DNA of 64,000 nt. It comes from Corynebacterium callunae DSM 20147. GTDB taxonomy: Bacteria > Actinomycetota > Actinomycetes > Mycobacteriales > Mycobacteriaceae. Made by a program: the position numbers and the translations under genes. This document shows, in pieces, positions 54,251 through 62,136 of the stretch; the stretch's first letter is position 1; each line of letters begins with the position of its first letter. Location of the stretch: positions 2,604,001-2,668,000 of the forward strand of contig NC_020506.1 of the NCBI RefSeq assembly GCF_000344785.1. The letters are read 5' to 3'. The notes beneath the pieces were generated by a model. It was not told the origin of the DNA. It ran no database searches and was given only the letters and a program-made list of their open reading frames with translations.

Positions 54251-55033
54251 ATGTCTCGGCATCGTAAAGAAGCACCCAGGAGTAGTGCGGGTAAAGGATC
54301 TCGCATTACCTCCTTGATCCTGCTCATAATTAGTCTGGCAGTCCTGTTTTATCCCATCGTGGCAACAGTGCTTGCGGACTATCAAAATAGTGAAGCAGCA
54401 CGCCGTTATGACGAAGAAGTAGGTGAAGCTGCCACCCCAGAAATTATTGAGCAGCTACGCCAACGGGCTTCGGACTATAACGCGGAATTGTGGGCAACGG
54501 ATCACCCAGTACGTAAGGAAGATCCTGAGGATCCTATCTACCAGGACTATAAGCAGCAGCTTTTGAGCAGTGACCAGTCAGAAACGATGGCTCGTATTCA
54601 GATCCCAGATGTGGGTATTGATTTGCCCATCTACCACGGCACCACTGAGGGGATTCTTTATCGTGGTGCGGGGCATATGTATAACTCGGATCTGCCCATT
54701 GGCGAGGATAGTTCAACCTCGGTAATTACTGCCCATACTGGCATGGTTAATGCCAGTATGTTCGATAACCTGGGCAAACTTAAAGAAGGCCAGCCGGTTT
54801 ATATCAGTGTGCTGGGTGAAAAGCTGCGCTACCGCATGACTGGATCGCAGGTGGTGAAGCCCGAGCATTATGAGGCTGTTACCTATGAACCTGGTGTAGA
54901 CAAGATCGTCTTGATTACCTGTACTCCTTATGGCATTAATTCTGACCGTTTGTTAGTAACAGCAGTACGTGACTACTCCCCTATTACTGAGGATGAAGTT
55001 CCAAGCGGTTGGCAACTGCAATTGTCATGGTGA
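54251..55033 (+). CDS. Class C (pilus-type) sortase, catalytic part
   Basis: 260 aa. N-terminal membrane helix (ITSLILLIISLAVLFYPIVATVLA, about 19-42), then the sortase beta barrel: RIQIPDVGIDLPIYHGTTEGILYRGAGHM, catalytic His in VITAHTGM, catalytic Cys in LITCTPYG and Arg in NSDRLLV. The N-terminal spacing and DPE-type lid region (RKEDPEDPIYQDY) suit class C enzymes, which polymerise pilins. Class C enzymes normally end in a second membrane helix and basic tail. Here the frame stops at TGA (55031-55033) just before exactly such a segment, encoded in the same frame. The protein may still fold, but polymerising function is doubtful because the pilin gene is a remnant. Confidence 0.88.
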   Translation: MSRHRKEAPRSSAGKGSRITSLILLIISLAVLFYPIVATVLADYQNSEAARRYDEEVGEAATPEIIEQLRQRASDYNAELWATDHPVRKEDPEDPIYQDYKQQLLSSDQSETMARIQIPDVGIDLPIYHGTTEGILYRGAGHMYNSDLPIGEDSSTSVITAHTGMVNASMFDNLGKLKEGQPVYISVLGEKLRYRMTGSQVVKPEHYEAVTYEPGVDKIVLITCTPYGINSDRLLVTAVRDYSPITEDEVPSGWQLQLSW

Positions 55034-55147
55034 ATGAAATTGGACTTGGCAATCATCGCATTGATTATTTTGATCGCACTATGGGCCACGTTGCGCGGCC
55101 GCAAACTAAGGCAAGAGGAACCACCAGCGGAACTTCTTAATGCTTAG
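55034..55147 (+). CDS. Detached C-terminal membrane anchor of the sortase, 37 aa
   Basis: ATG directly follows the sortase TGA and stays in the same frame. The product is LDLAIIALIILIALWATL followed by RGRKLRQEE and a short tail, one membrane helix plus a basic cytoplasmic end, as expected for the C-terminus of a class C sortase. Joined across the stop the total would be 298 codons, a normal class C length. It is either made by reinitiation after TGA (stop and start adjacent) or is simply the untranslated end of a gene broken by a nonsense mutation. There is no separate ribosome binding site. Confidence 0.6.
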   Translation: MKLDLAIIALIILIALWATLRGRKLRQEEPPAELLNA

Positions 55148-55176
55148 GTAGTCCGGTAGGCGCTACTGTATTAAAC

Positions 55177-56391
55177 ATGGATTCACCAGGACAAGGCGAT
55201 ATCGCCCGGGATAGTCAGGGCCGCCCCATTGTCGATCGTTTTGGTCGGCCGGTTCGAGCGCGTCAACCACAGCGCCCGAACCCTCCACGCACCCCGCGTC
55301 AGACACCGCCACCTCCGGTTAATGAGACTCGTGTTTTTCAGTCCGGGCCACCTCGTCAAACACCACCGAGGCAGCAGTATGTGCCTCAACAACCTGGCCA
55401 AATTGGGCATTTACGCCCCCAGCCACCGATCATCGCCAGCCCACCCGCGCCACCTGCGGGTGGCGGGCGACGTCGAAAAGCGTTTAATTTTAAGCCCCGT
55501 GGCTGTTTAGGTTCCATCGGACTTGTGCTGGTTGCGGTCTTGGTACTGAGTGTGGTGGTGGCGCTGTGGGCGGATTCGCAACTCAACCGAGTGGACGCCA
55601 CGCCAGCTGAGCAAATTAGCAATACTGCCGGCACCAACTGGCTGCTGGTGGGTTCAGATTCCCGCCAAGGATTGAGCGATGAAGATATTGCGCGTTTGGG
55701 AACCGGTGGCGATATCGGTGTGGGACGTACCGACACCATTATGCTGCTGCATCTGCCCACCACCGGGGAGGCGACGTTGATGTCGATCCCGCGTGACTCT
55801 TATGTAAATATCCCAGGGTGGGGCATGGATAAGGTTAATGCTGCCTTTAGCGTAGGCGGGCCGGAATTGCTGACTCAAACTGTGGAGGAAGCTACCGGAC
55901 TGCGAATTGATCACTATGCGGAAATCGGCATGGGTGGACTTGCCAATATGGTCGATTCCGTGGGTGGTGTCGAAATGTGTCCGGCTGAGCCTATTCAAGA
56001 TCCGCTAGCAAACCTGGACATCCAAGCCGGATGTCAAGAATTTGATGGGGCAACCGCACTGGGTTATGTACGCACCCGCGCCACTGCCCTCGGCGATTTG
56101 GACCGTGTGGTGCGCCAACGCGAGTTCTTCTCTGCGCTGCTTAGCACCGCGACCTCCCCCGCAACCCTGCTTAATCCTTTCCGCTTCTTCCCCATGATCA
56201 GCAATGCAGTGAGTACGTTTAGCGTGGGCGATGGTGATCACGTCTGGCATTTGGCACGCATGGTGCTAGCGATGCGCGGTGGAATTAAGACCGAGACTAT
56301 TCCTATTGCCTACTTTGAAGATTATGACGTGGGCAATGTTGCTATCTGGGATGATGTTGGTTCTGAGGCACTGTTTGAGCAGATGCGTTAA
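55177..56391 (+). CDS. LytR-CpsA-Psr (LCP) family glycopolymer ligase
   Basis: 404 aa. A long Pro/Arg-rich cytoplasmic tail (1-~100), one membrane helix (GSIGLVLVAVLVLSVVVALWA, about 112-132), then the LCP domain: LLVGSDSR, GRTDTIMLLHL, SIPRDSYVNIPGWGMDKVNAAF, NMVDSVGGVEMCP and GYVRTRATALGDLDRVVRQREF, with the Arg/Asp residues that bind the polyprenyl-pyrophosphate. In corynebacteria LCP enzymes join arabinogalactan to peptidoglycan, linking to the galactan genes of this window. There is no C-terminal LytR_C domain. A weak hairpin (GCTGGGT/ACCCAGC) follows the stop. Confidence 0.92.
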   Translation: MDSPGQGDIARDSQGRPIVDRFGRPVRARQPQRPNPPRTPRQTPPPPVNETRVFQSGPPRQTPPRQQYVPQQPGQIGHLRPQPPIIASPPAPPAGGGRRRKAFNFKPRGCLGSIGLVLVAVLVLSVVVALWADSQLNRVDATPAEQISNTAGTNWLLVGSDSRQGLSDEDIARLGTGGDIGVGRTDTIMLLHLPTTGEATLMSIPRDSYVNIPGWGMDKVNAAFSVGGPELLTQTVEEATGLRIDHYAEIGMGGLANMVDSVGGVEMCPAEPIQDPLANLDIQAGCQEFDGATALGYVRTRATALGDLDRVVRQREFFSALLSTATSPATLLNPFRFFPMISNAVSTFSVGDGDHVWHLARMVLAMRGGIKTETIPIAYFEDYDVGNVAIWDDVGSEALFEQMR

Positions 56392-56521
56392 GGCTGGGTG
56401 TTTGGGCGGGTTTAACCCAGCGTGTCGCTCACAGGAATCGCCCAGTTAGCTTCTAGGGAACCACATTCACTTCCCTAGAAGCTTGCAAACAAGCATCCAC
56501 GTTCCACCTAAGAACGCGCTT

Positions 56522-56527
56522 TAAGGT
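56522..56527 (+). promoter_or_regulatory. -10 box of truncated DUF3500 copy
   Basis: TAAGGT, 7 bases, ATG 56535: the same layout as the full copy (TAAAGT at 57204-57209, 7 bases, ATG 57217). The block CCCTAGAAGCTT further upstream is also shared, so the promoter was duplicated with the gene. Confidence 0.5.
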
Positions 56528-56534
56528 GGTGCTC

Positions 56535-56909
56535 ATGCGCCAGAAGAAACTTACCCCCTCCGCGATCGCCGGCATCCTACTCGGCTCGGTCGCTCTTGTT
56601 GGTTGTTCCACCACTACCGCTACCTCTGCACCCACCGTCTCCTCCGTGATGACATCTACCCCTACCTACACTTCTTCCGAAGGAAACGCTGCGGGTAACT
56701 CCGAAGGCAGTCATGCGGGAGGGGCAGAACATACTTCCGCAGGCAGCTCCTCCTCTGTAATTTCATCAGAAGTCAACCCTGCACCTTCCAAGGAAGTTGA
56801 ATCTTCAGCCACTGCCTTGGATGTGGCAAAACAAAACACTCTTCTTTATGACTTCAATGCGGAAAACAAAGCCGCAGCAGAATCCACCATTTCACTTTTC
56901 AATGTGTAG
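56535..56909 (+). CDS. Truncated paralogue of the DUF3500 lipoprotein, 124 aa
   Basis: Lipoprotein signal peptide MRQKKLTPSAIAGILLGSVA ending in LVGC, nearly identical to that of the gene at 57217. A Ser/Thr/Ala-rich linker follows, then NTLLYDFNAENKAA, which aligns with DTLLYDFTDENKST of the full copy. It then departs and stops, so all of the DUF3500 domain is missing. It is probably a decayed duplicate, although it could be expressed as a small surface lipoprotein. A hairpin terminator (56980-57029) follows. Confidence 0.7.
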   Translation: MRQKKLTPSAIAGILLGSVALVGCSTTTATSAPTVSSVMTSTPTYTSSEGNAAGNSEGSHAGGAEHTSAGSSSSVISSEVNPAPSKEVESSATALDVAKQNTLLYDFNAENKAAAESTISLFNV

Positions 56910-57216
56910 TGCGTGAATACCTGGTAAGTATGAACCAGTCCCATAACACCAACTAAATAAAAATTTGACGCATATATGTGAGCCTTGTGCTGTTGTTCTT
57001 TGAACTTCAGTACAAGGCTCTTTCATTTTGAGCTACCGTTCCAATCCAAAACCCACCACAGCTTTGAGAAATGAAGACACTCCCGAGAAAAGGTTTCCCC
57101 AGCTCAACACTCACAGTAACCATTCAGTAAGTGTACGGTGAACTATCTGAAACCCCCTAGAAGCTTCGCCATTAGCTCTCACGATCCACTCATCAAAGCG
57201 CTTTAAAGTATTGCTC
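56910..57216. other. 307-base gap between the DUF3500 copies
   Basis: Contains the terminator of the first copy and the duplicated promoter block of the second. Between them (about 57030-57150) no gene or further structure is seen. Confidence 0.5.
56980..57029 (+). terminator. Terminator after the truncated copy
   Basis: GAGCCTTGT (56980-56988) pairs with ACAAGGCTC (57012-57020); loop 23 bases; then TTTCATTTT. Confidence 0.65.
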
Positions 57217-58428
57217 ATGCGCCAGAAATTCATCCCCACCGTGATCGCCAGCTTCCTCCTCGGCTCCGTCGCCCTTGTTGGCTGTTCATCCGCTGCAGAT
57301 ACCACTTCTGCAGATGCCTCCACTTCCACCTCCTCTTCCACATCTTCTGCGACCACACAGACCGCCTCCACTGGATCCTCCGATACCACCGCCGGCACTA
57401 TCGCTGATACCACCGCAGCTGCCGAGGCATTCATCACCACCTTGAGCACTGAGCAGCAAGACACCCTGCTCTATGACTTCACCGATGAAAATAAGTCAAC
57501 CACCTGGTCCAATTATCCGGTCACCTTCGTCGAGCGCGCCGGACTTAACCTCAATGACCTCACCGAGGAGCAGCAAGCAGCAGCCCTCAATGTGCTCAAG
57601 TCCCTGCTAAACGACGATGCCTACCAGCAAATTGAAGACATCATGGCAGGCGATCAATACCTCAATGATGCAAGTACCTCATCTGAAGATTCCCTCGGCC
57701 AGTACTACATCGCCTTCTACGGCAGCCCCTCCACTTCTGAATACTGGTCCGTGCAATTCGGTGGCCACCACATCGGCATCAACGCCACCTTCTCTGGCGG
57801 CGACATCACCTTTGCCCCTACCCACCTCGGCGTTCAGCCAGCAGAATGGGTAAATAGTGAGGGCGAAACCGTCAGCGCTTTTGACGCCACCTATGAAGAT
57901 GCTTTCAACTTCTATGACAGCCTCACCGAAGAACAGCTTGCTTCCCTTTACCAAAGTGAAGAAGTAGCAACCATGGTCTGCGCACCAGGTGGCACCTGCG
58001 ATTACCCAACTGGCACTGGCCTGAAGGGTTCTGACCTCACCGACGAGCAAAAGGATCTACTGCTTGAGCTCATCTCCAACTGGGTCGGCCTTGCTGACAC
58101 CGAGACCACCACGGAAGAACTTGCTGCCATCAGCGAGACCTTGGATGACACCTACATCAACTGGTCTGGTGCTACCAGCTATGACACCAGCACCGGTGAA
58201 GGAATCTACTTCCAGATCAGTGGACCAAAGGTCTACATTGAGTTCGCCAACCAGAACGGTTCTGCAGGTGCCGACATTAGTGGCGTAGTTACCGCAGGTT
58301 GGGGCCACATTCACTCCATCTACCGCGATCCCACCAATGACTATGCCAACTCTGTCACCCAGGGTGAAGCCAGCATGAGTGGCGGCCCCGGCGCAGGCGA
58401 TATGACTGGCACCGCACCGGCTGCCTAA
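57217..58428 (+). CDS. DUF3500 family surface lipoprotein
   Basis: 403 aa. Signal peptide with lipobox LVGC (Cys about residue 23), a Thr/Ser linker (about 26-75), then a DUF3500 domain: STTWSNYPVTFVERAGLNLNDLTEEQQAAALNVLKSLLNDDAYQQIEDIM, QYYIAFYGSPSTSEYWSVQFGGHHIGINATF (the GHH motif), FAPTHLGVQPAEW, and the C-terminal HIHSIYRDPTNDYA, in the family order. The paired histidines suggest a metal or ligand site. The function of DUF3500 is not established. TAAAGT exactly 7 bases upstream of the ATG marks a leaderless promoter. A strong terminator follows. Confidence 0.9.
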   Translation: MRQKFIPTVIASFLLGSVALVGCSSAADTTSADASTSTSSSTSSATTQTASTGSSDTTAGTIADTTAAAEAFITTLSTEQQDTLLYDFTDENKSTTWSNYPVTFVERAGLNLNDLTEEQQAAALNVLKSLLNDDAYQQIEDIMAGDQYLNDASTSSEDSLGQYYIAFYGSPSTSEYWSVQFGGHHIGINATFSGGDITFAPTHLGVQPAEWVNSEGETVSAFDATYEDAFNFYDSLTEEQLASLYQSEEVATMVCAPGGTCDYPTGTGLKGSDLTDEQKDLLLELISNWVGLADTETTTEELAAISETLDDTYINWSGATSYDTSTGEGIYFQISGPKVYIEFANQNGSAGADISGVVTAGWGHIHSIYRDPTNDYANSVTQGEASMSGGPGAGDMTGTAPAA

Positions 58429-58445
58429 GAAGTTTCAGGCGCAAT

Positions 58446-58487
58446 AAAGGCCTATGCTGCAGAAAATAATCTGCAGCATAGGCCTTT
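58446..58487. terminator. Bidirectional terminator
   Basis: 17-base perfect stem (AAAGGCCTATGCTGCAG / CTGCAGCATAGGCCTTT), 8-base loop, T-rich on the plus side. It lies between the convergent genes ending at 58428 and 58496. Confidence 0.9.
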
Positions 58488-58495
58488 AGTTTCTT

Positions 58496-59410
58496 TTAGC
58501 GAATAGTCACCTGACGGGACTTGATGTTCTCCAGCTGACGACGCTCATCAGCATTAAGCTGTGCATCATTTTCCAGCTCAGCCTCAATCTTCTTATTGAG
58601 TGCTTCCACATCTGCGGCGTAGTCAGTATGTGGACGCTCGGTGTCCAAATCCCACACTGGAACTACAATGCCGTGGGTACGGAAAGCGCCAGCAAACTTG
58701 GTTTCCTCACCAAGCTTGAGCTCATCGCGGGCTGCGATGCGCGCCAAAGCATTGAGCAAAGCGCCCTCGTCCTCGGTGCGGACCCAACGGATATGAGCCT
58801 TGCCACCTGGGTTAACCCACCACACAGCACCTGGAACCTCTGCCTCAACCTCAAAAGAAGGAAGGATAGATTCATTAGCTGCCTGCATGTGCTGGGCAAC
58901 CTCAGGGGAGACGTTGTCATTTTCTGCCAACCACCAGTTGAAGTCCTGGTGAGCGGTGATATCCAGGGTGAGGGAGGCGTCGAGAAGCTCAGACAGTTCT
59001 GGCTGGGTGCCGTCGGCGGTCGCCAACGCCAAGGACTGACCAGCTTCGGCGTTTTTCACCCAGTTAAGGGCAAAGGCCAGGTCTTTGCCTGGATTGTTGG
59101 AGCGCACAGCCTGCTGCAAAGCCACAAAAGCCTCGCCACCATAGGACTCATCGCGCACCAATGCAGCAGCTGCACCCGGCAGCACGGTGCACAGGGTCAC
59201 CTTGCGATCGGTTCCAGCGATGGTGATGGGAGCCGTTGCGGAGGGGATAAATTCCTGCAGCGCAACCAGCTGAGATTCCATCTTTAGTCCCGCAAACGGG
59301 CGAGGTTCGCGGTCCAGGGCAGCGCGCTCAGCGGCGCGGGCTGCCAGTTTTGCTTGACGACGACTCATGCCATCAGGCAACTGCTCATTCTTCTTATTCT
59401 TCTTTGCCAT
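58496..59410 (-). CDS. DUF5926 family protein
   Basis: 304 aa. Start chosen at the ATG at 59410 (MAKKNKKNEQLPDGMSRRQAKLAARAAERAAL), which matches the basic N-terminus common to this actinobacterial family; an ATG two codons upstream is also in frame. The body is soluble: FAGLKMESQLVALQEFIPSATAPI, a central acidic region and a C-terminal ENIKSRQVTIR. No catalytic motif is recognised; the N-terminus may bind nucleic acid. It overlaps the end of the glycerophosphodiesterase gene by 17 bases and is therefore in its operon. Confidence 0.85.
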   Translation of the reverse strand: MAKKNKKNEQLPDGMSRRQAKLAARAAERAALDREPRPFAGLKMESQLVALQEFIPSATAPITIAGTDRKVTLCTVLPGAAAALVRDESYGGEAFVALQQAVRSNNPGKDLAFALNWVKNAEAGQSLALATADGTQPELSELLDASLTLDITAHQDFNWWLAENDNVSPEVAQHMQAANESILPSFEVEAEVPGAVWWVNPGGKAHIRWVRTEDEGALLNALARIAARDELKLGEETKFAGAFRTHGIVVPVWDLDTERPHTDYAADVEALNKKIEAELENDAQLNADERRQLENIKSRQVTIR

Positions 59411-60155
59411 GCGCATTAGCGTACATGGGAGGCTGCGGTGCTGCTTTCAAAAGCTCCACAGCGCGCTCAGGATAATTGGTAGCCAACATATCCACACCAT
59501 GTTCCAGTGCCCACTGCATATCTTTTTGCTTATCCACCGTAAACAAATAAGTAGGCAAACCCTTGGCTCCAATAAGCTTGGGATCCACCTTGGCACGCTC
59601 AATTGACACACCCAAACCGGTGGGCGTTCCGCACCTATGATCGCCCGGATTTCCCCAACGTTCCCAAGACCTACGCAAATGAATGCGATCCAGCTCAGGG
59701 GCCAGGCGTGACATGCGCTGGATTGCTGGCAATGCGAAGGAAATAATGTGAATCCGCGGATCTTTTTCCAAACCGCGGTAGCGCAAAATCTTGGTTACTT
59801 CTTCTTCCAGCATGATGGCATAGCGCATAGGGTGTTTGGTCTCAATGTAAATGTGCTTATCTGGATAGTCTCCTAAAATATCCAGCAAATTATTTAGGGT
59901 GAGCACTTTTTCAGGTGTTTCTTTGGTGCCAAAGTTGAGGTCCAGCAGTTCTTCCAGGTTCAACTTGGACACCCGGCCAAAGCCATCTGATACGCGGTCC
60001 ACGATGGGATCATGAATGTTGACAACTTCACCGCATTTACTAAGGCGAACATCGGTTTCAATGCCATGGATAGGTAACTCTAAAGCTGCACGGAATGCCG
60101 ATTCAGTTAGTTCAGGGAAGCGAGATGACAACCCACGGTGCGCGATGATTTTCAT
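59394..60155 (-). CDS. glpQ: Glycerophosphodiester phosphodiesterase
   Basis: 253 aa, cytosolic (no signal peptide). GDPD motifs: IIAHRGLSSRFPELTESAF with catalytic His7, GIETDVRLSKCGEVVNIHDP with metal-binding Glu/Asp and the second His, and a late IYIETKHP. It hydrolyses glycerophosphodiesters to glycerol-3-phosphate and an alcohol. In C. glutamicum an orthologue at this place (glpQ1) is part of the phosphate-starvation response; no PhoR box could be recognised here. Translationally overlaps the DUF5926 gene downstream. Confidence 0.9.
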   Translation of the reverse strand: MKIIAHRGLSSRFPELTESAFRAALELPIHGIETDVRLSKCGEVVNIHDPIVDRVSDGFGRVSKLNLEELLDLNFGTKETPEKVLTLNNLLDILGDYPDKHIYIETKHPMRYAIMLEEEVTKILRYRGLEKDPRIHIISFALPAIQRMSRLAPELDRIHLRRSWERWGNPGDHRCGTPTGLGVSIERAKVDPKLIGAKGLPTYLFTVDKQKDMQWALEHGVDMLATNYPERAVELLKAAPQPPMYANAHGKEE

Positions 60156-60456
60156 TGGTCACGTCTCTCCTACGCCTGGGCCGATACGCCCATCTTTGGC
60201 CAGCGAGGTTTTCCTCCTCTTTAGTATTCACCCATTTGCCAGAATTTGCAGCACAAGGTGGAAAACCTGCTGCGGACTGCAAAGACCTCGGATTCAATAC
60301 CTCGGAAGGACGCAAAAAACCTCGGATTCAGTACTCCTTCCGAGGTATTGAATCCGAGGTTCGGGTGGAGGTTTGGGCAGGGCCTGCGCGGCAGTATGTC
60401 CGCCATGACATAACAGCCTCTCGACGTAAGCCGGATCACACTGCATGATGTTCATT
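60156..60456. other. Divergent intergenic region, glpQ / FadR-type regulator
   Basis: Holds a large nested inverted repeat (60285-60360), the glpQ promoter and a possible -10 box CATGAT (60444-60449) 7 bases before the ATG at 60457. Otherwise empty. Confidence 0.5.
60285..60360. repeat. 26-base perfect inverted repeat with a nested third copy
   Basis: Arms 60285-60310 and 60335-60360 are exact complements (starting ACCTCGGATTCAATACCTCG). The 24-base loop contains another ACCTCGGATTCA preceded by AAAAA, so an alternative, inner hairpin with a minus-strand T-run (terminator-like) can form. No minus-strand gene lies upstream that would need a terminator. Confidence 0.8.
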
Positions 60457-61161
60457 ATGAACCTGTCTGACAGCTGGACACCTAGACAGCAGGTGGTCTC
60501 CCGCACCAGTGCTGCCGAGGAAGTCTTCAACACAATTCGCAAAGGAATTCACAGTGGCGAAATCCCACTAGGAACCAAACTCAGCTCCGAAGCCACTTTG
60601 GCAGCCTCTTTTGGAGTTAGCCGCTCGGTTATCCGCGAGGCCTTGCGCTCCACCGCCACCTTGGGGCTTACCAAGACCGAAACCGGGCGTGGAACTTTTG
60701 TCATTTCCGCTCATCCCACCAATGACCTCATGCTGGGCACCTACACTGCGGTTGATCTTTATGAGGCCCGTCCACATATTGAAATCCCGGCAGCAGGCCT
60801 CGCAGCCACCCGTCGCACCTCGGATGACCTGGAACAACTCCAGGGCATCATCGCAGAGATGGAAGCTGAAGATGATCACTTGGCGTGGGTGGAATTGGAT
60901 ACGGAATTCCACGCAGCAATTGCCAAGGCCAGCAAGAACTCCCTTTTTGCACGCATCGTCGGTGATATCCGTGGATCTTTGGCAAGGCAATCGGAAACCG
61001 TGAATGTGGTCTCCGGCCGGCGCGAACCCTCCAATAAGGAACACCGCGCCATTGTGGACGCCATCGCCGCTCAAGATAAAGCTGCAGCTGAAGCGGCCAT
61101 GGCATTCCATCTGCGTGCGGTGCAAGTAGCCGTGGACCATATCCTGGGCAAGGATTCATGA
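60457..61161 (+). CDS. FadR/GntR-family regulator of the asparagine locus
   Basis: 234 aa from the ATG at 60457 (starts at 60445 and 60448 are also in frame). N-terminal winged helix: VSRTSAAEEVFNTIRKGIHSGEIPLGTKLSSEATLAASFGVSRSVIREALRSTATLGLTKTETGRGTFV; C-terminal all-helical FCD ligand domain with the metal-binding type residues in DLYEARPHIEIPAAGLAA, WVELDTEFHAAIAKAS and EHRAIVDAIAAQD. It overlaps the asparaginase gene by 4 bases, so it very probably controls the ansA-aspA-permease operon in response to asparagine, aspartate or a product (inference). Confidence 0.88.
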   Translation: MNLSDSWTPRQQVVSRTSAAEEVFNTIRKGIHSGEIPLGTKLSSEATLAASFGVSRSVIREALRSTATLGLTKTETGRGTFVISAHPTNDLMLGTYTAVDLYEARPHIEIPAAGLAATRRTSDDLEQLQGIIAEMEAEDDHLAWVELDTEFHAAIAKASKNSLFARIVGDIRGSLARQSETVNVVSGRREPSNKEHRAIVDAIAAQDKAAAEAAMAFHLRAVQVAVDHILGKDS

Positions 61162-62126
61162 ATCCCCAGGTTCTCCCCCGCCACCAGCCATTAGTTGCCC
61201 AAACCCGCGGGAATCTCATTGAGTCCATCCACTATGGCTCCGCCATTTTGCTGGCTGCAGATGGCACCGTGGCACAAGCACTAGGCGATCCCGAGGCGCT
61301 GTTTTATCCTCGCTCCGCGCTCAAACCACTTTTTGCAGTAGGCATGCTGCGTGCTGGGCTGCAGCTAAACTCTGAACAGCTCGCCCTGGCAGCAGCCAGC
61401 CATTCTGGTTCAATCCGCCATCAAGAAGTTGCCCTGAGCATGCTTGTTGACGCTGGCCTCAAAGCCAGTGACCTGCGCAACTCCACAGACCTTCCCTATG
61501 GCACAGCAGAACGCGAAGAACACCTGCGCGCCGGTTTTCAGGCCACTCAGCTGGCCCAAAATTGCTCTGGAAAACATGCAGCACTTTTGGCGTTATGCCA
61601 GCTCAAAGGCTGGGACACCAAGAATTACCTAGCTCCCGAACATCCCATTTCTCAGCTGTTGCGCGAGACCATCGCCGAACTTTGCTAAACCGAGATAACT
61701 GCAGAAAGCACCGATGGCTGTGGCACCCCGGTGTATCCCATCAGTCTCAAAGCCTTGGCCCGCGGATATTCCAAGCTGCAGCAATCCACACCAGGCAGCG
61801 CAGAAGCACAGGTAGCCCAGGCCATGTCCGCACATCCTGAGTTGGTGGCGGGTGAAAACCGCGATGTCACCGCACTTATGCGCGCGCTACCCGGCGCGAT
61901 TGCCAAGGATGGTTTTGAAGGAATCCAAGCAGTAGCTCTCCCCGACGGCCGTGCACTTGCTCTCAAAATCGCAGATGGTGGCGATCGTGCCCGCCTTCCC
62001 ATCACAATCTCGCTCCTCAGCAACCTCCTCCAATCAGCAACCCCGATGGCCTTGGAATCCCTGCGCACCCTGCCGGTAACGGCTGGCGTGCGGCAGGAAA
62101 ACGTCGGCAAGCTCTATGCCCTTTAA
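61158..62126 (+). pseudogene. ansA: Asparaginase (PF06089-type), interrupted by an in-frame TAA
   Basis: The frame from ATG 61158 encodes RGNLIESIHYGSAILLAADG, ALFYPRSALKPLFAVGML, SHSGSIRHQEVAL, NCSGKHAALLALCQLKGWD, then LC, TAA (61686-61688) and, in the same frame, TEITAESTDGCGTPVYPISLKALARGY onward to a natural stop at 62126. Both halves match the type II-like asparaginase family, 322 residues in all. So a single nonsense codon breaks an otherwise clean gene. Expected product: L-asparagine to aspartate plus ammonia. It is either a recent pseudogene or read through. It sits in an operon with the regulator (4-base overlap) and aspA (10 bases). Confidence 0.88.
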
Positions 62127-62136
62127 GGAAAAAATT

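Noticed and set aside
55031..55033. TGA in the sortase read as selenocysteine
   Set aside because: The position is in a linker, not an active site, the next codon is ATG, and no selenocysteine-type context is evident. A nonsense change or reinitiation is simpler.
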